Source of the DNA: an uncultured Clostridia bacterium
GTDB lineage: Bacteria > Bacillota > Clostridia > Saccharofermentanales > Saccharofermentanaceae
Direction: 5' to 3'
Length of the DNA: 64,000 nt
Assembly (NCBI GenBank): GCA_947303185.1
Contig: CAMYXF010000003.1
Coordinates: forward strand, 62,001-126,000
Shown: positions 33,783 to 42,776 of the stretch, piece after piece
How positions within the stretch are numbered: the first letter of the stretch is position 1
Layout of the letters: every line of letters begins with the position of its first letter
The notes under the pieces: generated by a model
What the model saw: only the letters and a program-made list of their open reading frames with translations
Told to the model about the DNA's origin: nothing
Database searches by the model: none
Translations under genes and position numbers: made by a program

Positions 33783-34490
33783 TTACCCCCCTGTTTCAAT
33801 TATCCTGAACAGCTCTTCCGTGGCCGTACAATTGTACGTCGCTAAACCTTTTATATCACACTCGCCCTTTTTATTGAGCCATGCAGACTTAATTCCCGCA
33901 TTGTGCGCGCCTATCACATCAGTGTCGTAGATGTCGCCGATAAAGATGATGTTCTCTCTTTTTTCGCTCTGGTTGTCTTGTAATGCAGTCCCGATTGCCT
34001 GATTGAAAAAGCCTCTGTCCGGCTTGATCCTTCCGTAGTCAGCACTGGACCAGAGCTTATTAAAGTACTTCTCTATGCCGAATCTGTTGAGGATCTCAGT
34101 GAGCGCTTCGCCAGTAAATCCGCTGTTTGAGAGGACATACATCGGGATGCTGTTCTTTTCGCAGGCTGAGAGAAATTCTTCAATTTTAGGATCAAGCGCG
34201 AACTCGTTGCACCTCATAAGGAAGTCCGCTTCTTCCGTGGCGCTCATGGAAATCTTATCCCCTCCGAACTTCTGCGCGAAAAGCGGGAGTTCGTTCTTTA
34301 CGAAAGGATACTCCTCGCCTTCTTTATGCTTGGACAGAAGCACCTGGAACAGTTCTTCGCCGTATGCCTTCATGTCCTCAAACAGACACTTGTCTTTGTA
34401 GTAGTTGCTCCAGAATTCAAAAAGGCCGCGGTTAAAATCAATGCTCTTGCTGTTAAGGAGCGTCTCAAAATAATCGAAGATGATGATCAT
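33783..34490 (-). CDS. HAD superfamily hydrolase
   Basis: The 235-residue protein has HAD motif I as FDYFETLL (nucleophile Asp at 6; Phe where phosphatases often have the acid-base Asp), motif II VLSNSG, a Lys in the cap-following region and motif IV FIGDIYDTD. The pattern is closest to HAD-IA/REG-2 type enzymes, where replacement of the second Asp is common in dehalogenase-like members. The substrate is not known. AAAGGAG precedes ATG 34490, 18 bases after the lipoprotein gene. Confidence 0.85.
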   Translation of the reverse strand: MIIIFDYFETLLNSKSIDFNRGLFEFWSNYYKDKCLFEDMKAYGEELFQVLLSKHKEGEEYPFVKNELPLFAQKFGGDKISMSATEEADFLMRCNEFALDPKIEEFLSACEKNSIPMYVLSNSGFTGEALTEILNRFGIEKYFNKLWSSADYGRIKPDRGFFNQAIGTALQDNQSEKRENIIFIGDIYDTDVIGAHNAGIKSAWLNKKGECDIKGLATYNCTATEELFRIIETGG

Positions 34491-34508
34491 GCTGCGCTCC
34501 TTTATCTG

Positions 34509-35435
34509 TTATTCCTGAATCTCAAATTCGTATTCGTCACCGTAGAAACTGCCGAAGTAAATGCGGTAGTCTAATTCGATCGTGGACGACTGCTCTGAAT
34601 CCGGATTAAATGCTTTCCATGAATCCTTTATGTTGTCGGCAAATGCTGCATCTTCGCTGAAGATTATCCACTTAACTTCGCACGATTTCTGCTTCTCATA
34701 TCCGTCCCAGTATGTATTTATGTAGTCGAAGTATTCGTCGTTTGTGACTCTCACGAACGAAGTTTTATAAAGTATCGTCTTTATCGCGTAATCACCGTCA
34801 TCGATGTGTACAGCCGCGCCGCCAATATATTCTCTTCGGATCTTATCGCCGAAAGAATAAGAATAGAATCCGTGGTATTTATCTGTCCACCCTGCGCTGG
34901 CATAATCTTCGAACAGGTAGTAGTACTTGCCGTTTTTCATGTAGCAGTCGTACACCTGGATGTTGGCCTCGTCAACGCGCCATTGGCAAAGATCGGCTGC
35001 ATCCTCATAATCTACCGTGGAACCGTCAATGTAAGTAATCTTTACCAGATCGGTATAGTCTTTGGATATCTCATATACCGCAGTGTAAGAATACGCGCCG
35101 CTGCCCACACAGCTTGTAAGAAGCACTTCAAGCCTTCCGTTATGGTTAAGGTCGGTAATGGCACAGAACGCATTCGGCATGACTGTTTCATCTTGCGCGT
35201 AATCTTCAACCAGCTCATCGTACTTGCCTGCTATAAAAGTCAGCTGTGAATCAATGTCCTCATATGTTTTGACATGAGTTTCTCCGGGTGTGGTTTCAGT
35301 CTCTTTCTCGGTCTCTGCTTCAGTCTCAGGAACCGTCTGTGTCGGAGTCTTGGGAATGTCAGTGCCGGATGTGCATGAAGTCAGAAGCATAACGCTCAAT
35401 GCAGCTGCCGAGAAGTTGATTAATTTCTTTTTCAT
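34509..35435 (-). CDS. Lipoprotein with Thr/Glu-rich linker
   Basis: The 308-residue protein has a lipoprotein signal ending MLLTSCTSG and a Pro/Thr/Glu linker. Its soluble domain includes CAITDLNHNGRLEVLLTS, an FG-GAP or EF-hand-like calcium loop, and SAGWTDKYHGFYSYSF. ATG 35435 has AAGGGGATAAC upstream. It is the first gene of the five-gene cluster and sits behind an extended -10 promoter. Similar to the lipoprotein at 45668, which has an ECDLNGDGSPELC loop. Function unknown. Confidence 0.75.
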   Translation of the reverse strand: MKKKLINFSAAALSVMLLTSCTSGTDIPKTPTQTVPETEAETEKETETTPGETHVKTYEDIDSQLTFIAGKYDELVEDYAQDETVMPNAFCAITDLNHNGRLEVLLTSCVGSGAYSYTAVYEISKDYTDLVKITYIDGSTVDYEDAADLCQWRVDEANIQVYDCYMKNGKYYYLFEDYASAGWTDKYHGFYSYSFGDKIRREYIGGAAVHIDDGDYAIKTILYKTSFVRVTNDEYFDYINTYWDGYEKQKSCEVKWIIFSEDAAFADNIKDSWKAFNPDSEQSSTIELDYRIYFGSFYGDEYEFEIQE

Positions 35436-35496
35436 GTTATCCCCTTCATTGATCGCCTTGTCATGTTTCACACATAGACAATATCAATTAAACCGA

Positions 35497-35505
35497 ATTA
35501 TATCA
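35497..35505 (-). promoter_or_regulatory. Extended -10 promoter for the lipoprotein-HAD-phosphoesterase cluster
   Basis: The minus strand reads TGATATAAT, about 60 bases upstream of the first start codon. Confidence 0.5.
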
Positions 35506-35607
35506 CAGGTATTTTGTGGCACTTTTTGGGGGCTGTTTTCGCGGGTGCAACATTTTCGATATTATATCTGTATTAATAGTATCCTGGCGCAAAAAGGAGA
35601 TGCTCAT

Positions 35608-36720
35608 ATGCGTAAAGTATCAAGTCTGATAATGGTTGGCGTAGTTTTTACGGCGATGTTCCTGCAGGGCTGCAAAATTACATTCAATAAAGCAGACTTT
35701 GGCAAAGCCATCGTTGAAGAGACCAACCTGGAAGTCCTCACTTATGAGGAAAATTCATATACAAGTTATGACGAAAACATATACTATTTCCTGGTAGATC
35801 CTGCTAACGATTCAGGCCTGGGCGACGATATCAAAGAAGTCTACGACGTCGCGAATGATCTTCTGTCACAGGATGAATATGAAAATGAAAAAATCGAGCT
35901 CTTTATCGGATACAAAAGCATCAGACCCAATGCGACAGCAAGCATATGCGTTATGACAAATTACGATCCCAAAACTAAATCCAAAGGCTATAGCCACATT
36001 GTCCAAATGGGCGTCGTCGGTATCAAAGATGATTACCCTTACTACGACGAAAATAAAGATTACGAGGTCAACGACCTGGATTATTGGACATACTTCGAAG
36101 ACATCGACATCCATTTCGACGATTTCATCACTTATAAGGCCGCATGCGAGAAGCTCGCCCCCGAGACAGAGGCATTGTCCGAGCATCTTAGAGACAAATT
36201 CGGAGTTATTTTGAGCTTTAACGACATGTATGTTTATGAAAATGCAGAACACACATGCCGCATCGAACTCCCTGTTATTTTCAATGAGAACAATATAAAT
36301 CAGGCAGGCGACTATCTCGCAACAATTGATTTTATTGAGGCCGTCAGATTCGAGATAAACAGCTACTGGAAGCAAAACCCTGACAGCGAACTTTTGAAGT
36401 ACAGGATCAAGATCATTTTCAACCGCGTAAACGACGAGCCATGGGGTTCATTCTCCAACTTCCTGAATGACGGAGAATATACTCAACTCGAGGAATTCGC
36501 GTCCGTCGATTACTACAACGTCACTGCCGACGAGATGCTCAACTGCACCGGAATTTTACAGATCGACGTTAGTAAGTGGAATTACGATGATGCCATGACA
36601 GTCATCGAAAACATGTCCGGTCTGAAGGTCGTTTATGGCATCCAGTACACCGGCGGTGTCACCCAAGAGAAAAAGAAAGAAATCGAAGCTGCTTATCCTG
36701 ACATATTATTCGTTGCATAA
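35608..36720 (+). CDS. Lipoprotein of unknown function
   Basis: The 370-residue protein begins at ATG 35608, after AAAAAGGAG; the frame is open much further upstream but without a ribosome site. The signal sequence ends FLQGCK. The mature protein is rich in Tyr, Asp and Asn, with two similar alpha/beta halves (DDIKEVYDVANDLL; GDYLATIDFIEAVRFEI), possibly a duplication. No known motif. It is followed after 32 bases by another lipoprotein gene on the same strand, so the two may be cotranscribed. Confidence 0.75.
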   Translation: MRKVSSLIMVGVVFTAMFLQGCKITFNKADFGKAIVEETNLEVLTYEENSYTSYDENIYYFLVDPANDSGLGDDIKEVYDVANDLLSQDEYENEKIELFIGYKSIRPNATASICVMTNYDPKTKSKGYSHIVQMGVVGIKDDYPYYDENKDYEVNDLDYWTYFEDIDIHFDDFITYKAACEKLAPETEALSEHLRDKFGVILSFNDMYVYENAEHTCRIELPVIFNENNINQAGDYLATIDFIEAVRFEINSYWKQNPDSELLKYRIKIIFNRVNDEPWGSFSNFLNDGEYTQLEEFASVDYYNVTADEMLNCTGILQIDVSKWNYDDAMTVIENMSGLKVVYGIQYTGGVTQEKKKEIEAAYPDILFVA

Positions 36721-36752
36721 AGTTTAATAAGAATAGTTTGGAGTATAGATAC

Positions 36753-37634
36753 ATGAAGAGATTTAAGATCAGCGCGGTGTTATTAAGCACATGTCTGGCA
36801 CTGGGCGCTTTCGTCGGATGCAGCCAGTCTTCTGCAAGTCCGGCAAAGTCTGACGGCATAGAGAGCACGGTTCTTTCTATTAATGAGACGGCCAGGACAT
36901 ATGAATCTGAAGGCGTTGCTTCAGAGATTGCAGGTGTCGTTTACGGCAATGACGATGATGTTGACGCTGAGGCTCCCGATGCTGACGCTTCTGATGCTGA
37001 CGTTTCCGATGCTGAGGCTCCCGGCTCTGATAACTATTCCGCTGATCCTGAAACAGCCAGACAGGTATATGCAAATGCTTTTGTCTCCGCTTTTGCAGAG
37101 CAGAACATTACTGAGATGGATGTGGAAAAACTCACTGTCGAGGACTACCTGGATTTTGTACGCATCTACCTGAAGATCCATTCGACAGACCAGATCAGCT
37201 ACGAACCCAAGGGCGAGATGCTTTTCGAGACTTTCACACAGGCATCGGTGCACGAAGTGATAAAGGTTTTCTTCGGGTTTTTTACTTCTGATGTTTTCGG
37301 TTCCGGCCTGGAGGCACCGCCTGAGGTCCACGGAGACCAGCCCGCAGGACCGTTTTTCGAGGACGGCAAATTCTGGTATGAGGCATACGACACAGAGGCC
37401 GGCAACAGGTTCGCAGTAGTCGATTCCTTCACCGAAAACGACGACGGCACACTGACATTGGGCTTCACCGTTTACGAGGCAGGTCCGAATGACAATCTTT
37501 ACGACTGCTACAGGCTCTCGCCCGAAGAAGCGGCTGCCGACAGCACGATTAACATTGTTACAAATGGCTCAGCCATCGTGCGTATAAACCAGTCGGGCGA
37601 ATATAGCCTGATCTACTACAAAGCAGATATTTAA
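36753..37634 (+). CDS. Lipoprotein with Asp/Ala-rich repeat linker
   Basis: The 293-residue protein begins at ATG 36753 (GGAG nine bases upstream) with a signal ending FVGCSQ. Residues about 70-95 are a low-complexity linker built from DADASDAD-like units encoded by near-repeats of GCTGACG/GCTGAGG, a likely site of slippage. The C-terminal domain (about 95-293) is acidic and alpha/beta (ENDDGTLTLGFTVYEAG, RINQSGEYSLIYY). Function unknown. Second of three consecutive plus-strand lipoproteins. Confidence 0.75.
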   Translation: MKRFKISAVLLSTCLALGAFVGCSQSSASPAKSDGIESTVLSINETARTYESEGVASEIAGVVYGNDDDVDAEAPDADASDADVSDAEAPGSDNYSADPETARQVYANAFVSAFAEQNITEMDVEKLTVEDYLDFVRIYLKIHSTDQISYEPKGEMLFETFTQASVHEVIKVFFGFFTSDVFGSGLEAPPEVHGDQPAGPFFEDGKFWYEAYDTEAGNRFAVVDSFTENDDGTLTLGFTVYEAGPNDNLYDCYRLSPEEAAADSTINIVTNGSAIVRINQSGEYSLIYYKADI

Positions 37635-37664
37635 TTGCGCGAATTATCAAAAATAATGTATAAT
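37635..37664 (+). promoter_or_regulatory. Promoter for the lipoprotein at 37717
   Basis: TTGCGC (37635-37640), an 18-base spacer and a perfect TATAAT (37659-37664). Confidence 0.5.
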
Positions 37665-37716
37665 TAGCTTATCTGTCCGGAAAACAGATATCGTTTTGAA
37701 TTAAGGGAGAAGATTT

Positions 37717-38385
37717 ATGAAGAGAAAGGCAATTGCAGCAATACTGCTGTCCGCTATGCTTTTTAGCGCATGCAGCAGCAAACCTGACGCTACAACTCCA
37801 ACCACACTGGCTGAAGCAGAAACTCCGGCTACGACTGTTGCCGAGACCACCGAAGCGACAACTGAGGATACTGAAGCTACTGAGGCAACCGAAGCTTCTG
37901 AAAAGGCCGCTGCGCCTGCAGTAAGACTCGACAAGACTGTCGATGACGTCATTCAGGTGATCCTCAATGCAACCGGTGATGAGTATTTCGTCTATGCTGA
38001 CGACGCTGATATGTGGCAGGCAACCATCAAGAACTCCGAAGGAATCGTTGACTACAAGACCTGCGGTTACATCAGCCGCCTTGAAGGCGATGACATGATT
38101 GACGGCTACAACACCATCTATATTGTTTTCGAAGTCTACGAACTCGACATGGAGTCCGAGCAGTACAAGCACGTTTGCGAGAATGGCGAATTGATCATAT
38201 CCCGCGGCGAAGATTCTTTCACCAAGAAGCACGCCTTCGTCAACGGCCAGTTCGTCCTGATAGCGTGCGGTGCACTCTGCAACGACGATGAGTTCCACTA
38301 CGGCACCGACCCTCAGGAATTGGAACCGCCGTACACGATCGGAAAAGTCCAGGAAGGCTACGACGCTTTCATCGCACTGAAATAA
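37717..38385 (+). CDS. Lipoprotein with Thr/Glu/Ala-rich linker
   Basis: The 222-residue protein starts MKRKAIAAILLSAMLFSAC, a textbook lipoprotein signal, followed by about 45 residues of Thr/Glu/Ala repeats (TTEATTEDTEATEATEA) and a small domain (about 68-222) with VDDVIQVILNATGDEYFVY. AGGGAG lies before ATG 37717. It has its own promoter and a strong terminator. The C-terminal domain resembles that of the preceding lipoprotein in its ending (ISRG/YKAD region) only loosely. Function unknown. Confidence 0.75.
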   Translation: MKRKAIAAILLSAMLFSACSSKPDATTPTTLAEAETPATTVAETTEATTEDTEATEATEASEKAAAPAVRLDKTVDDVIQVILNATGDEYFVYADDADMWQATIKNSEGIVDYKTCGYISRLEGDDMIDGYNTIYIVFEVYELDMESEQYKHVCENGELIISRGEDSFTKKHAFVNGQFVLIACGALCNDDEFHYGTDPQELEPPYTIGKVQEGYDAFIALK

Positions 38386-38413
38386 TTACCACTCCGATAG
38401 ATGTGAAGGAAAG

Positions 38414-38442
38414 GGAATGTCCCGTATGGGGCGTTCCTTTTT
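38414..38442 (+). terminator. Intrinsic terminator after the 37717 lipoprotein
   Basis: GGAATGTCCC pairs with GGGGCGTTCC (38414-38423 with 38428-38437, two G-U pairs) around GTAT, followed by five T. Confidence 0.88.
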
Positions 38443-38469
38443 CTTTGGGGAGGGATGTTTTGATGGCAG

Positions 38470-38956
38470 TACCTACTAAAAACTGTTTTCGCGATTTAGT
38501 AGGTATCTTTTTGAATTTTCGTGCTCACATAACCTCGAAAACATACCTACTAAAACGCATTTTTTGAATTTAGTAGGTAGTTACCGACTAAATGGAGAAA
38601 AACGGTGGTTTAGTCGGTAAATGAGGGCGTTATGGGATCGCGTATTCGATAAAATTACCGACTAAACTGGCAAAAACAGAGGTTTAGTCGGTTAGTAAGG
38701 GCGTTTTTCGGGTGAATCTTCGACGTGATAACCGACTAAATGGTGAAAAATAATATTTTAGTCGGTTGTCAGCAGGCAAAATGACGCTGCAAGAGCGAAA
38801 AAATACCGACTAAACATCGAAAAACTGAAGTTTAGTCGGTCACTACCCACTAACTGACTAAAAATAGAAGTTTAGTGGGTATCAGAGGGGCTTTTATAGC
38901 GTACTTTAAGAAGAAAAATACCCACTAAACCGCAAAAAACAGCGAGTTAGTGGGTA
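38470..38956. repeat. Array of eight hairpins in three blocks with matched arm changes
   Basis: Between two convergent genes, eight inverted repeats of 36-40 bases occur. Left/right arms: 38470-38480/38495-38505 and 38544-38554/38569-38579 (TACCTACTAAA); 38581-38592/38609-38620, 38657-38667/38682-38692, 38730-38740/38757-38767, 38805-38815/38830-38840 (ACCGACTAAA); 38844-38853/38872-38881 and 38919-38928/38947-38956 (TACCCACTAA). Starts within a block are 74-75 bases apart; at the two block boundaries the step is 37-40. Loops of 13-18 bases share only a central A-run (a T-run in the first two). No open reading frame or ribosome site of interest is seen. Confidence 0.9.
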
Positions 38957-38970
38957 CAGAGAAAAAACAA

Positions 38971-40416
38971 TTAAACTCGAACCTTATGGTTCTGGTAAAT
39001 ATACGACTCAAAATCAAAACCAGAGGCGACGTCGCCCTTGTAGGAGACGTCGAGTTCGGTGAAGACGAACCTGAACTGCTTGCTGTTCATGATGCCGAGG
39101 ACGCTTTCGGTGAGCTCGTCGTTGCGGTCGGGCACGGCGTAGAACGGCATGGTGTTGGTCCAGTCGCCGACCTTGTCGAGGGCGTTATTGCCCATGCCGG
39201 GATAGGTGTTGTTGGGCTTGGCGTACGCGAAAATGTTGAAGGTCAGCTCGCTCATCCAGATGAGGATGTTCATGAACTCGGCGAACGTGAAGCCGGTGGG
39301 ATCAGCAGCAGACGGCGAGAGTTCGATATAGTGCCAGTTAGAATCAAGATCACCTTCTGCAGAGATGTAACACTTGTCGGGATCGGTGTAGAGCTCGTTA
39401 TATTCCTTGAAGGACTTGCGGATGCTTTCGCGGTCTACGGTCTGGACATAGATCCTGCAGCTGAAGTATCTGAGGTTGGGGAACATCAGGTAATTGGAGA
39501 ACAGGTCGTTTACTATCCTGAGGCCTTCTGACGTAGTACGCTGGCAGATCCTCATCGCCTCAGCCTTGTTGCCCTGCAAAGTCAGCTTGATGATGTTGTC
39601 TCTCGTGTCAAAAGGAATCTTCTTCAGAACGTCTTCAAGATAGATTCTATATTTTTCCTTGTCGTCGATCTCACCTCCGGCATTGATAGGTCCGGTATAA
39701 GCGATTTTCTCCTGTATCTTCTTTTCCTCTTCAGGAGTTCTTGTAGGAATCGCAACAGGAGTGGGAGCAGGAGCCGGCGCGCTATTTCCTCTAGGCGGCT
39801 CAATATAACCGTGGTCGCGAAGAGTATTCAGATCCTTGCCGACTGCGATCGCATCGTTTGCGGAAAGGAACGGAAGATAGACGTATGTGTCCTTGCCGTT
39901 TTCGCCTTCGTATGCGAGGCGGAAAGCGTGCTTCTTGGTCTCGCCGATGTAACCCTTGTAACCGCGGACACCGATGGTGGTTCTCTCGCCGTCTTTGTAT
40001 TCGATCGTAAGACCTCTTGAATCGACAGTTGCGGAAACTTCCTTGTGGCACATCGGAGCTCGAGCAATAGCGATGAGAATAAGAAGGCCTATGCCTGCGG
40101 CAATACCTGCCGGGATGAGCGGATTAATATCCTGACCGATCTCTTCAATTATTACCCTTGCGATCGCGTATACGCCTGCAGGGAAGACCACCAGCACGTA
40201 GCCTCCGATGACGAAGAGCGCAAGGATCTTGAATGACATCGGGTATCTGACGGAAACATACTTGTGCATGTCAGGGCGGATTATCCTGCCTCTGGTTCTT
40301 GCCGTTCTCAAGATTGCCCAGCGTATGAGCAGGACGATGGTGCACGCAAAGTGCGCGATGCCAAGCGCATATGCTCCCAGTTCCAAAAATACGTACATAG
40401 AAATATCAGGCTGCAT
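38971..40416 (-). CDS. Membrane protein with large soluble C-terminal domain
   Basis: The 481-residue protein has three membrane helices (about 8-33, 60-85, 98-120), a PH-like beta segment (VDSRGLTIEYKDGERTTIGV), a Pro/Ala-rich linker (SAPAPAPTPVAIPT) and a ~240-residue C-terminal domain (FDTRDNIIKLTLQGNKAEAM ... SELTFNIFAYAKPNNT) that I do not recognise. It ends 14 bases from the hairpin array. The long plus-strand frame over its 3' half is only a shadow. Function unknown. Confidence 0.75.
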   Translation of the reverse strand: MQPDISMYVFLELGAYALGIAHFACTIVLLIRWAILRTARTRGRIIRPDMHKYVSVRYPMSFKILALFVIGGYVLVVFPAGVYAIARVIIEEIGQDINPLIPAGIAAGIGLLILIAIARAPMCHKEVSATVDSRGLTIEYKDGERTTIGVRGYKGYIGETKKHAFRLAYEGENGKDTYVYLPFLSANDAIAVGKDLNTLRDHGYIEPPRGNSAPAPAPTPVAIPTRTPEEEKKIQEKIAYTGPINAGGEIDDKEKYRIYLEDVLKKIPFDTRDNIIKLTLQGNKAEAMRICQRTTSEGLRIVNDLFSNYLMFPNLRYFSCRIYVQTVDRESIRKSFKEYNELYTDPDKCYISAEGDLDSNWHYIELSPSAADPTGFTFAEFMNILIWMSELTFNIFAYAKPNNTYPGMGNNALDKVGDWTNTMPFYAVPDRNDELTESVLGIMNSKQFRFVFTELDVSYKGDVASGFDFESYIYQNHKVRV

Positions 40417-40442
40417 ATGCGGTCATGTTCCCTTCTGGTAAA

Positions 40443-40964
40443 TTAACCTTCGTCTCTGTAGATCACTGACACATGCGTGATCTCGTTGTCGGGATCGGGA
40501 TATTCCTTCTCGAAATGCATGCCGATCGACTCGGCCGTCTTAAAAGATCCGACGTTTGTATATTTGCAGTACGAATAAAGTGCGGGATATGATGTGTTCG
40601 AAAATGCCCAGTCACGGACTGCGGCAGCGGCTTCTCTCGCATAGCCTTTGCGCTGCTGGTCGGCACGGATGTGATAGCCGATCTCAGGGAGCATCTCGCC
40701 TTCGATATTCTGGAGCGTAAGGCCGCAGTCGCCGATCATCTCACCGGAATCTTTAAGGCATACCGCCCACAGACCGAAGCCGTTATCTTCATAGCGCTTC
40801 ATGTTTCTTTCGATCCAGGATCTTACTCTCTCCTCGTCGAAAATATACGGATAGTGGCACATGATCTCAGCGTCAGCCAGGACCTTATAAAGTGCGTCAA
40901 AATCATCCATGCTCATCTCGCGCAGGAAGAGACGTTCTGTTTCGAGAATTATTTTCTGTGCCAT
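40443..40964 (-). CDS. GNAT acetyltransferase (RimJ/RimL type)
   Basis: The 173-residue protein starts MAQKIILETERLFLREM, the usual opening of this family, and has the acetyl-CoA loop as IRADQQRKGYAREAA and later SYCKYTNVGSFKTAESIGM. ATG 40964 has AAGGA nine bases upstream; the ATG three codons earlier overlaps that site. It should acetylate an amino group of a protein or small molecule; the target is unknown. It has its own promoter. Confidence 0.88.
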   Translation of the reverse strand: MAQKIILETERLFLREMSMDDFDALYKVLADAEIMCHYPYIFDEERVRSWIERNMKRYEDNGFGLWAVCLKDSGEMIGDCGLTLQNIEGEMLPEIGYHIRADQQRKGYAREAAAAVRDWAFSNTSYPALYSYCKYTNVGSFKTAESIGMHFEKEYPDPDNEITHVSVIYRDEG

Positions 40965-41006
40965 AGCAATCATTCCTTAAATTTGTATCAGTTTTTCAGA
41001 TGGAGA

Positions 41007-41036
41007 AGTCTATCAGACCGGCTCAGTTTCTGTCAA
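41007..41036 (-). promoter_or_regulatory. Promoter for the GNAT gene
   Basis: A perfect TTGACA (RC of 41031-41036) with an 18-base spacer to TAGACT (RC of 41007-41012). Confidence 0.45.
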
Positions 41037-41038
41037 CT

Positions 41039-42637
41039 TCAGTCCTTCTTGAACTGCGAGATAAACTTCCACGCGTTCTCGATGCTGTGCTGTCTGCACT
41101 CGTGGATCTGGTTGCTTACGCTTGCAAATGCTGTTCTGCAGACGCCGTCTTCACTGTCGAAATAGTGAATGGTCAAAGTCGCGTCTCTAGTGGGATCGTA
41201 GGACTCTTCGGTGCGGTCACCGGATACGCCCCAGACGGGGTCGGACCATGAGTCCTTGTTTTCGAAAGTGACATCGTCAAAAGACTTCTTAAGCTTATTA
41301 ACGCCGGCAACATACTTCACGCGCTCGACGCAGGATTCGCCCTGGAACGGGAGCTCGGGAAGGTGTGACTTGTAGCCGCCGGAATAGAACACCGGAACTG
41401 CGACGGTCTTGTTGAGTCTGTCGGTGACGGGCTTGCCGAAGAATGTCGTGTAAACGGGGAACAAAGCGCTGCACGGCATGATGCCTGCGAGGATCTCGGG
41501 GTACTCCTGATAGAGGTCCCATGTCTTGCCGCTGCCCATTGAGAAACCTGTTGCGTAGATGCGCTTCTCGTCGATGGGATAACGTGTCTTCAAAACTTCA
41601 ATAACGTCTCTTGCTTCAGTCGCCGTGACGAACTGGTGGTTTTCTATGGCGACGTAAAGGAAGTTGTTTTTCCTGCAGACATCCCACCAGCCGGCAACGT
41701 ATGTGAGATACATTGATGAGTCTCCGCCGCCGTGGAAACCGATGACGAGCGGGACGGGGCCGTTATCGAAAAGACCGTTGTTGTAATATGCAAAATATCC
41801 GACCTTGTGCTCGTCTGCATTCACAGGAAGGAACTCATTATCGGGTGAAGTTTTTACCGTTACAAAACCAACGTCTTCGGTCATGCCGAGAACTTCGAAA
41901 TCGGGCTCAAGCTCGATGTGGCCGCACCACATTTTGAACTTCTTGACGAATGAATTGTAGTCGTTTACGTAGTCAGCTTTTTCCTTGAAAAGGATGTTCT
42001 CGCAGCCGCTGAAAGCGAGGTTCAATTCGTCGCTGTTGCCGACACTCAAGATCGCAATGTCCTTGCGCTTAACGTCAGGAACAACGCTCAGGTTTTCCAT
42101 CGAACACATCGCGGGAGTGATCTCGCCGGGACCCCAGAGATACTCGCCTTCGAGGGTCTTCAAAAGATTGTTTGCGACGTAATCTGCAGACTTGCCAAAG
42201 CTGTAAATGTCAGTTCTGAATTTTGCGCCGCGTGCGAAGAAACCTTCAAAAGTTTTGGTGAAGAAATTGTAATCTTCAACGATGCCGTCTTTGTAAACGG
42301 TGATCATTTTTATCTCTTTGATCACGTCTGCGTAGAGGCTGCTGTCGACTGAATCCCAGCCGCCTTCAGCTGTCGGATAGATGAACAGAACGCTCGAATC
42401 GTAAGCCGCTGCAATCTTAGAAAGACCAGTCTCTTTTGCAAAAGAAACGGCACTGTCCAGATCCTGTTTTTCCTCTTCGAAAACGAGCAGGAGCGGCGCC
42501 CTGAAACCGTAGTTATTTGTCTGTCCGTCAAGGTCGTTATCAGGGACAAAAACCTTCATCAAAAATGTCGGGAATTCGTGCTCCCAGCATCTGCCGCCAT
42601 CGCAGTCTCTGACTGCCGGTCTCTCCATCATCGGCAT
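41039..42637 (-). CDS. Esterase-like alpha/beta hydrolase with N-terminal extra domain
   Basis: The 532-residue protein has, in its second half, VIGFHGGGDSS (oxyanion region) and YATGFSMGSGKTWDL (nucleophile Ser in GxSxG), with RYPIDEKRIYATG before it as in PHB-depolymerase/feruloyl-esterase (CE1-like) enzymes. Residues 1-260 form a domain without recognised motifs, possibly a degenerate hydrolase copy. There is no signal peptide, so it is probably cytoplasmic. ATG 42637 has GGAGG eight bases upstream; the ATG five codons earlier contains that site and is rejected. Substrate unknown. Confidence 0.8.
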   Translation of the reverse strand: MPMMERPAVRDCDGGRCWEHEFPTFLMKVFVPDNDLDGQTNNYGFRAPLLLVFEEEKQDLDSAVSFAKETGLSKIAAAYDSSVLFIYPTAEGGWDSVDSSLYADVIKEIKMITVYKDGIVEDYNFFTKTFEGFFARGAKFRTDIYSFGKSADYVANNLLKTLEGEYLWGPGEITPAMCSMENLSVVPDVKRKDIAILSVGNSDELNLAFSGCENILFKEKADYVNDYNSFVKKFKMWCGHIELEPDFEVLGMTEDVGFVTVKTSPDNEFLPVNADEHKVGYFAYYNNGLFDNGPVPLVIGFHGGGDSSMYLTYVAGWWDVCRKNNFLYVAIENHQFVTATEARDVIEVLKTRYPIDEKRIYATGFSMGSGKTWDLYQEYPEILAGIMPCSALFPVYTTFFGKPVTDRLNKTVAVPVFYSGGYKSHLPELPFQGESCVERVKYVAGVNKLKKSFDDVTFENKDSWSDPVWGVSGDRTEESYDPTRDATLTIHYFDSEDGVCRTAFASVSNQIHECRQHSIENAWKFISQFKKD

Positions 42638-42671
42638 ACTATTATCCTCCATAAGTAAAACTTACATATGA

Positions 42672-42680
42672 AGTATAACA
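42672..42680 (-). promoter_or_regulatory. Extended -10 promoter for the esterase gene
   Basis: The minus strand reads TGTTATACT, about 35 bases before the ATG. Confidence 0.45.
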
Positions 42681-42776
42681 TTTGAATTTGCGATTGAAAT
42701 TATTTGATTAAAAACGGTCAGAAATGTGTTACCCGAATTGCTCGTTTTTTACTGTGTATATTTTCGAGAATCCGCA

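Noticed and set aside
35290..35607. Long N-terminal extension of the lipoprotein at 35608
   Set aside because: The frame is open but overlaps the divergent lipoprotein gene and promoter; the ribosome site and lipoprotein signal both place the start at 35608.
38470..38956. CRISPR array
   Set aside because: Element and gap lengths look right, but the repeats are not identical (arms change by block, loops unrelated), blocks abut without spacers, and no cas gene is visible in the window.
38470..38956. Integron attC cassette array
   Set aside because: No GTTRRRY-type core sites, no genes between the hairpins, and no integrase.
38950..39531. 193-codon plus-strand open frame
   Set aside because: It lies antisense to the well-supported membrane protein gene 38971-40416, has no ribosome site and a composition typical of a shadow frame.
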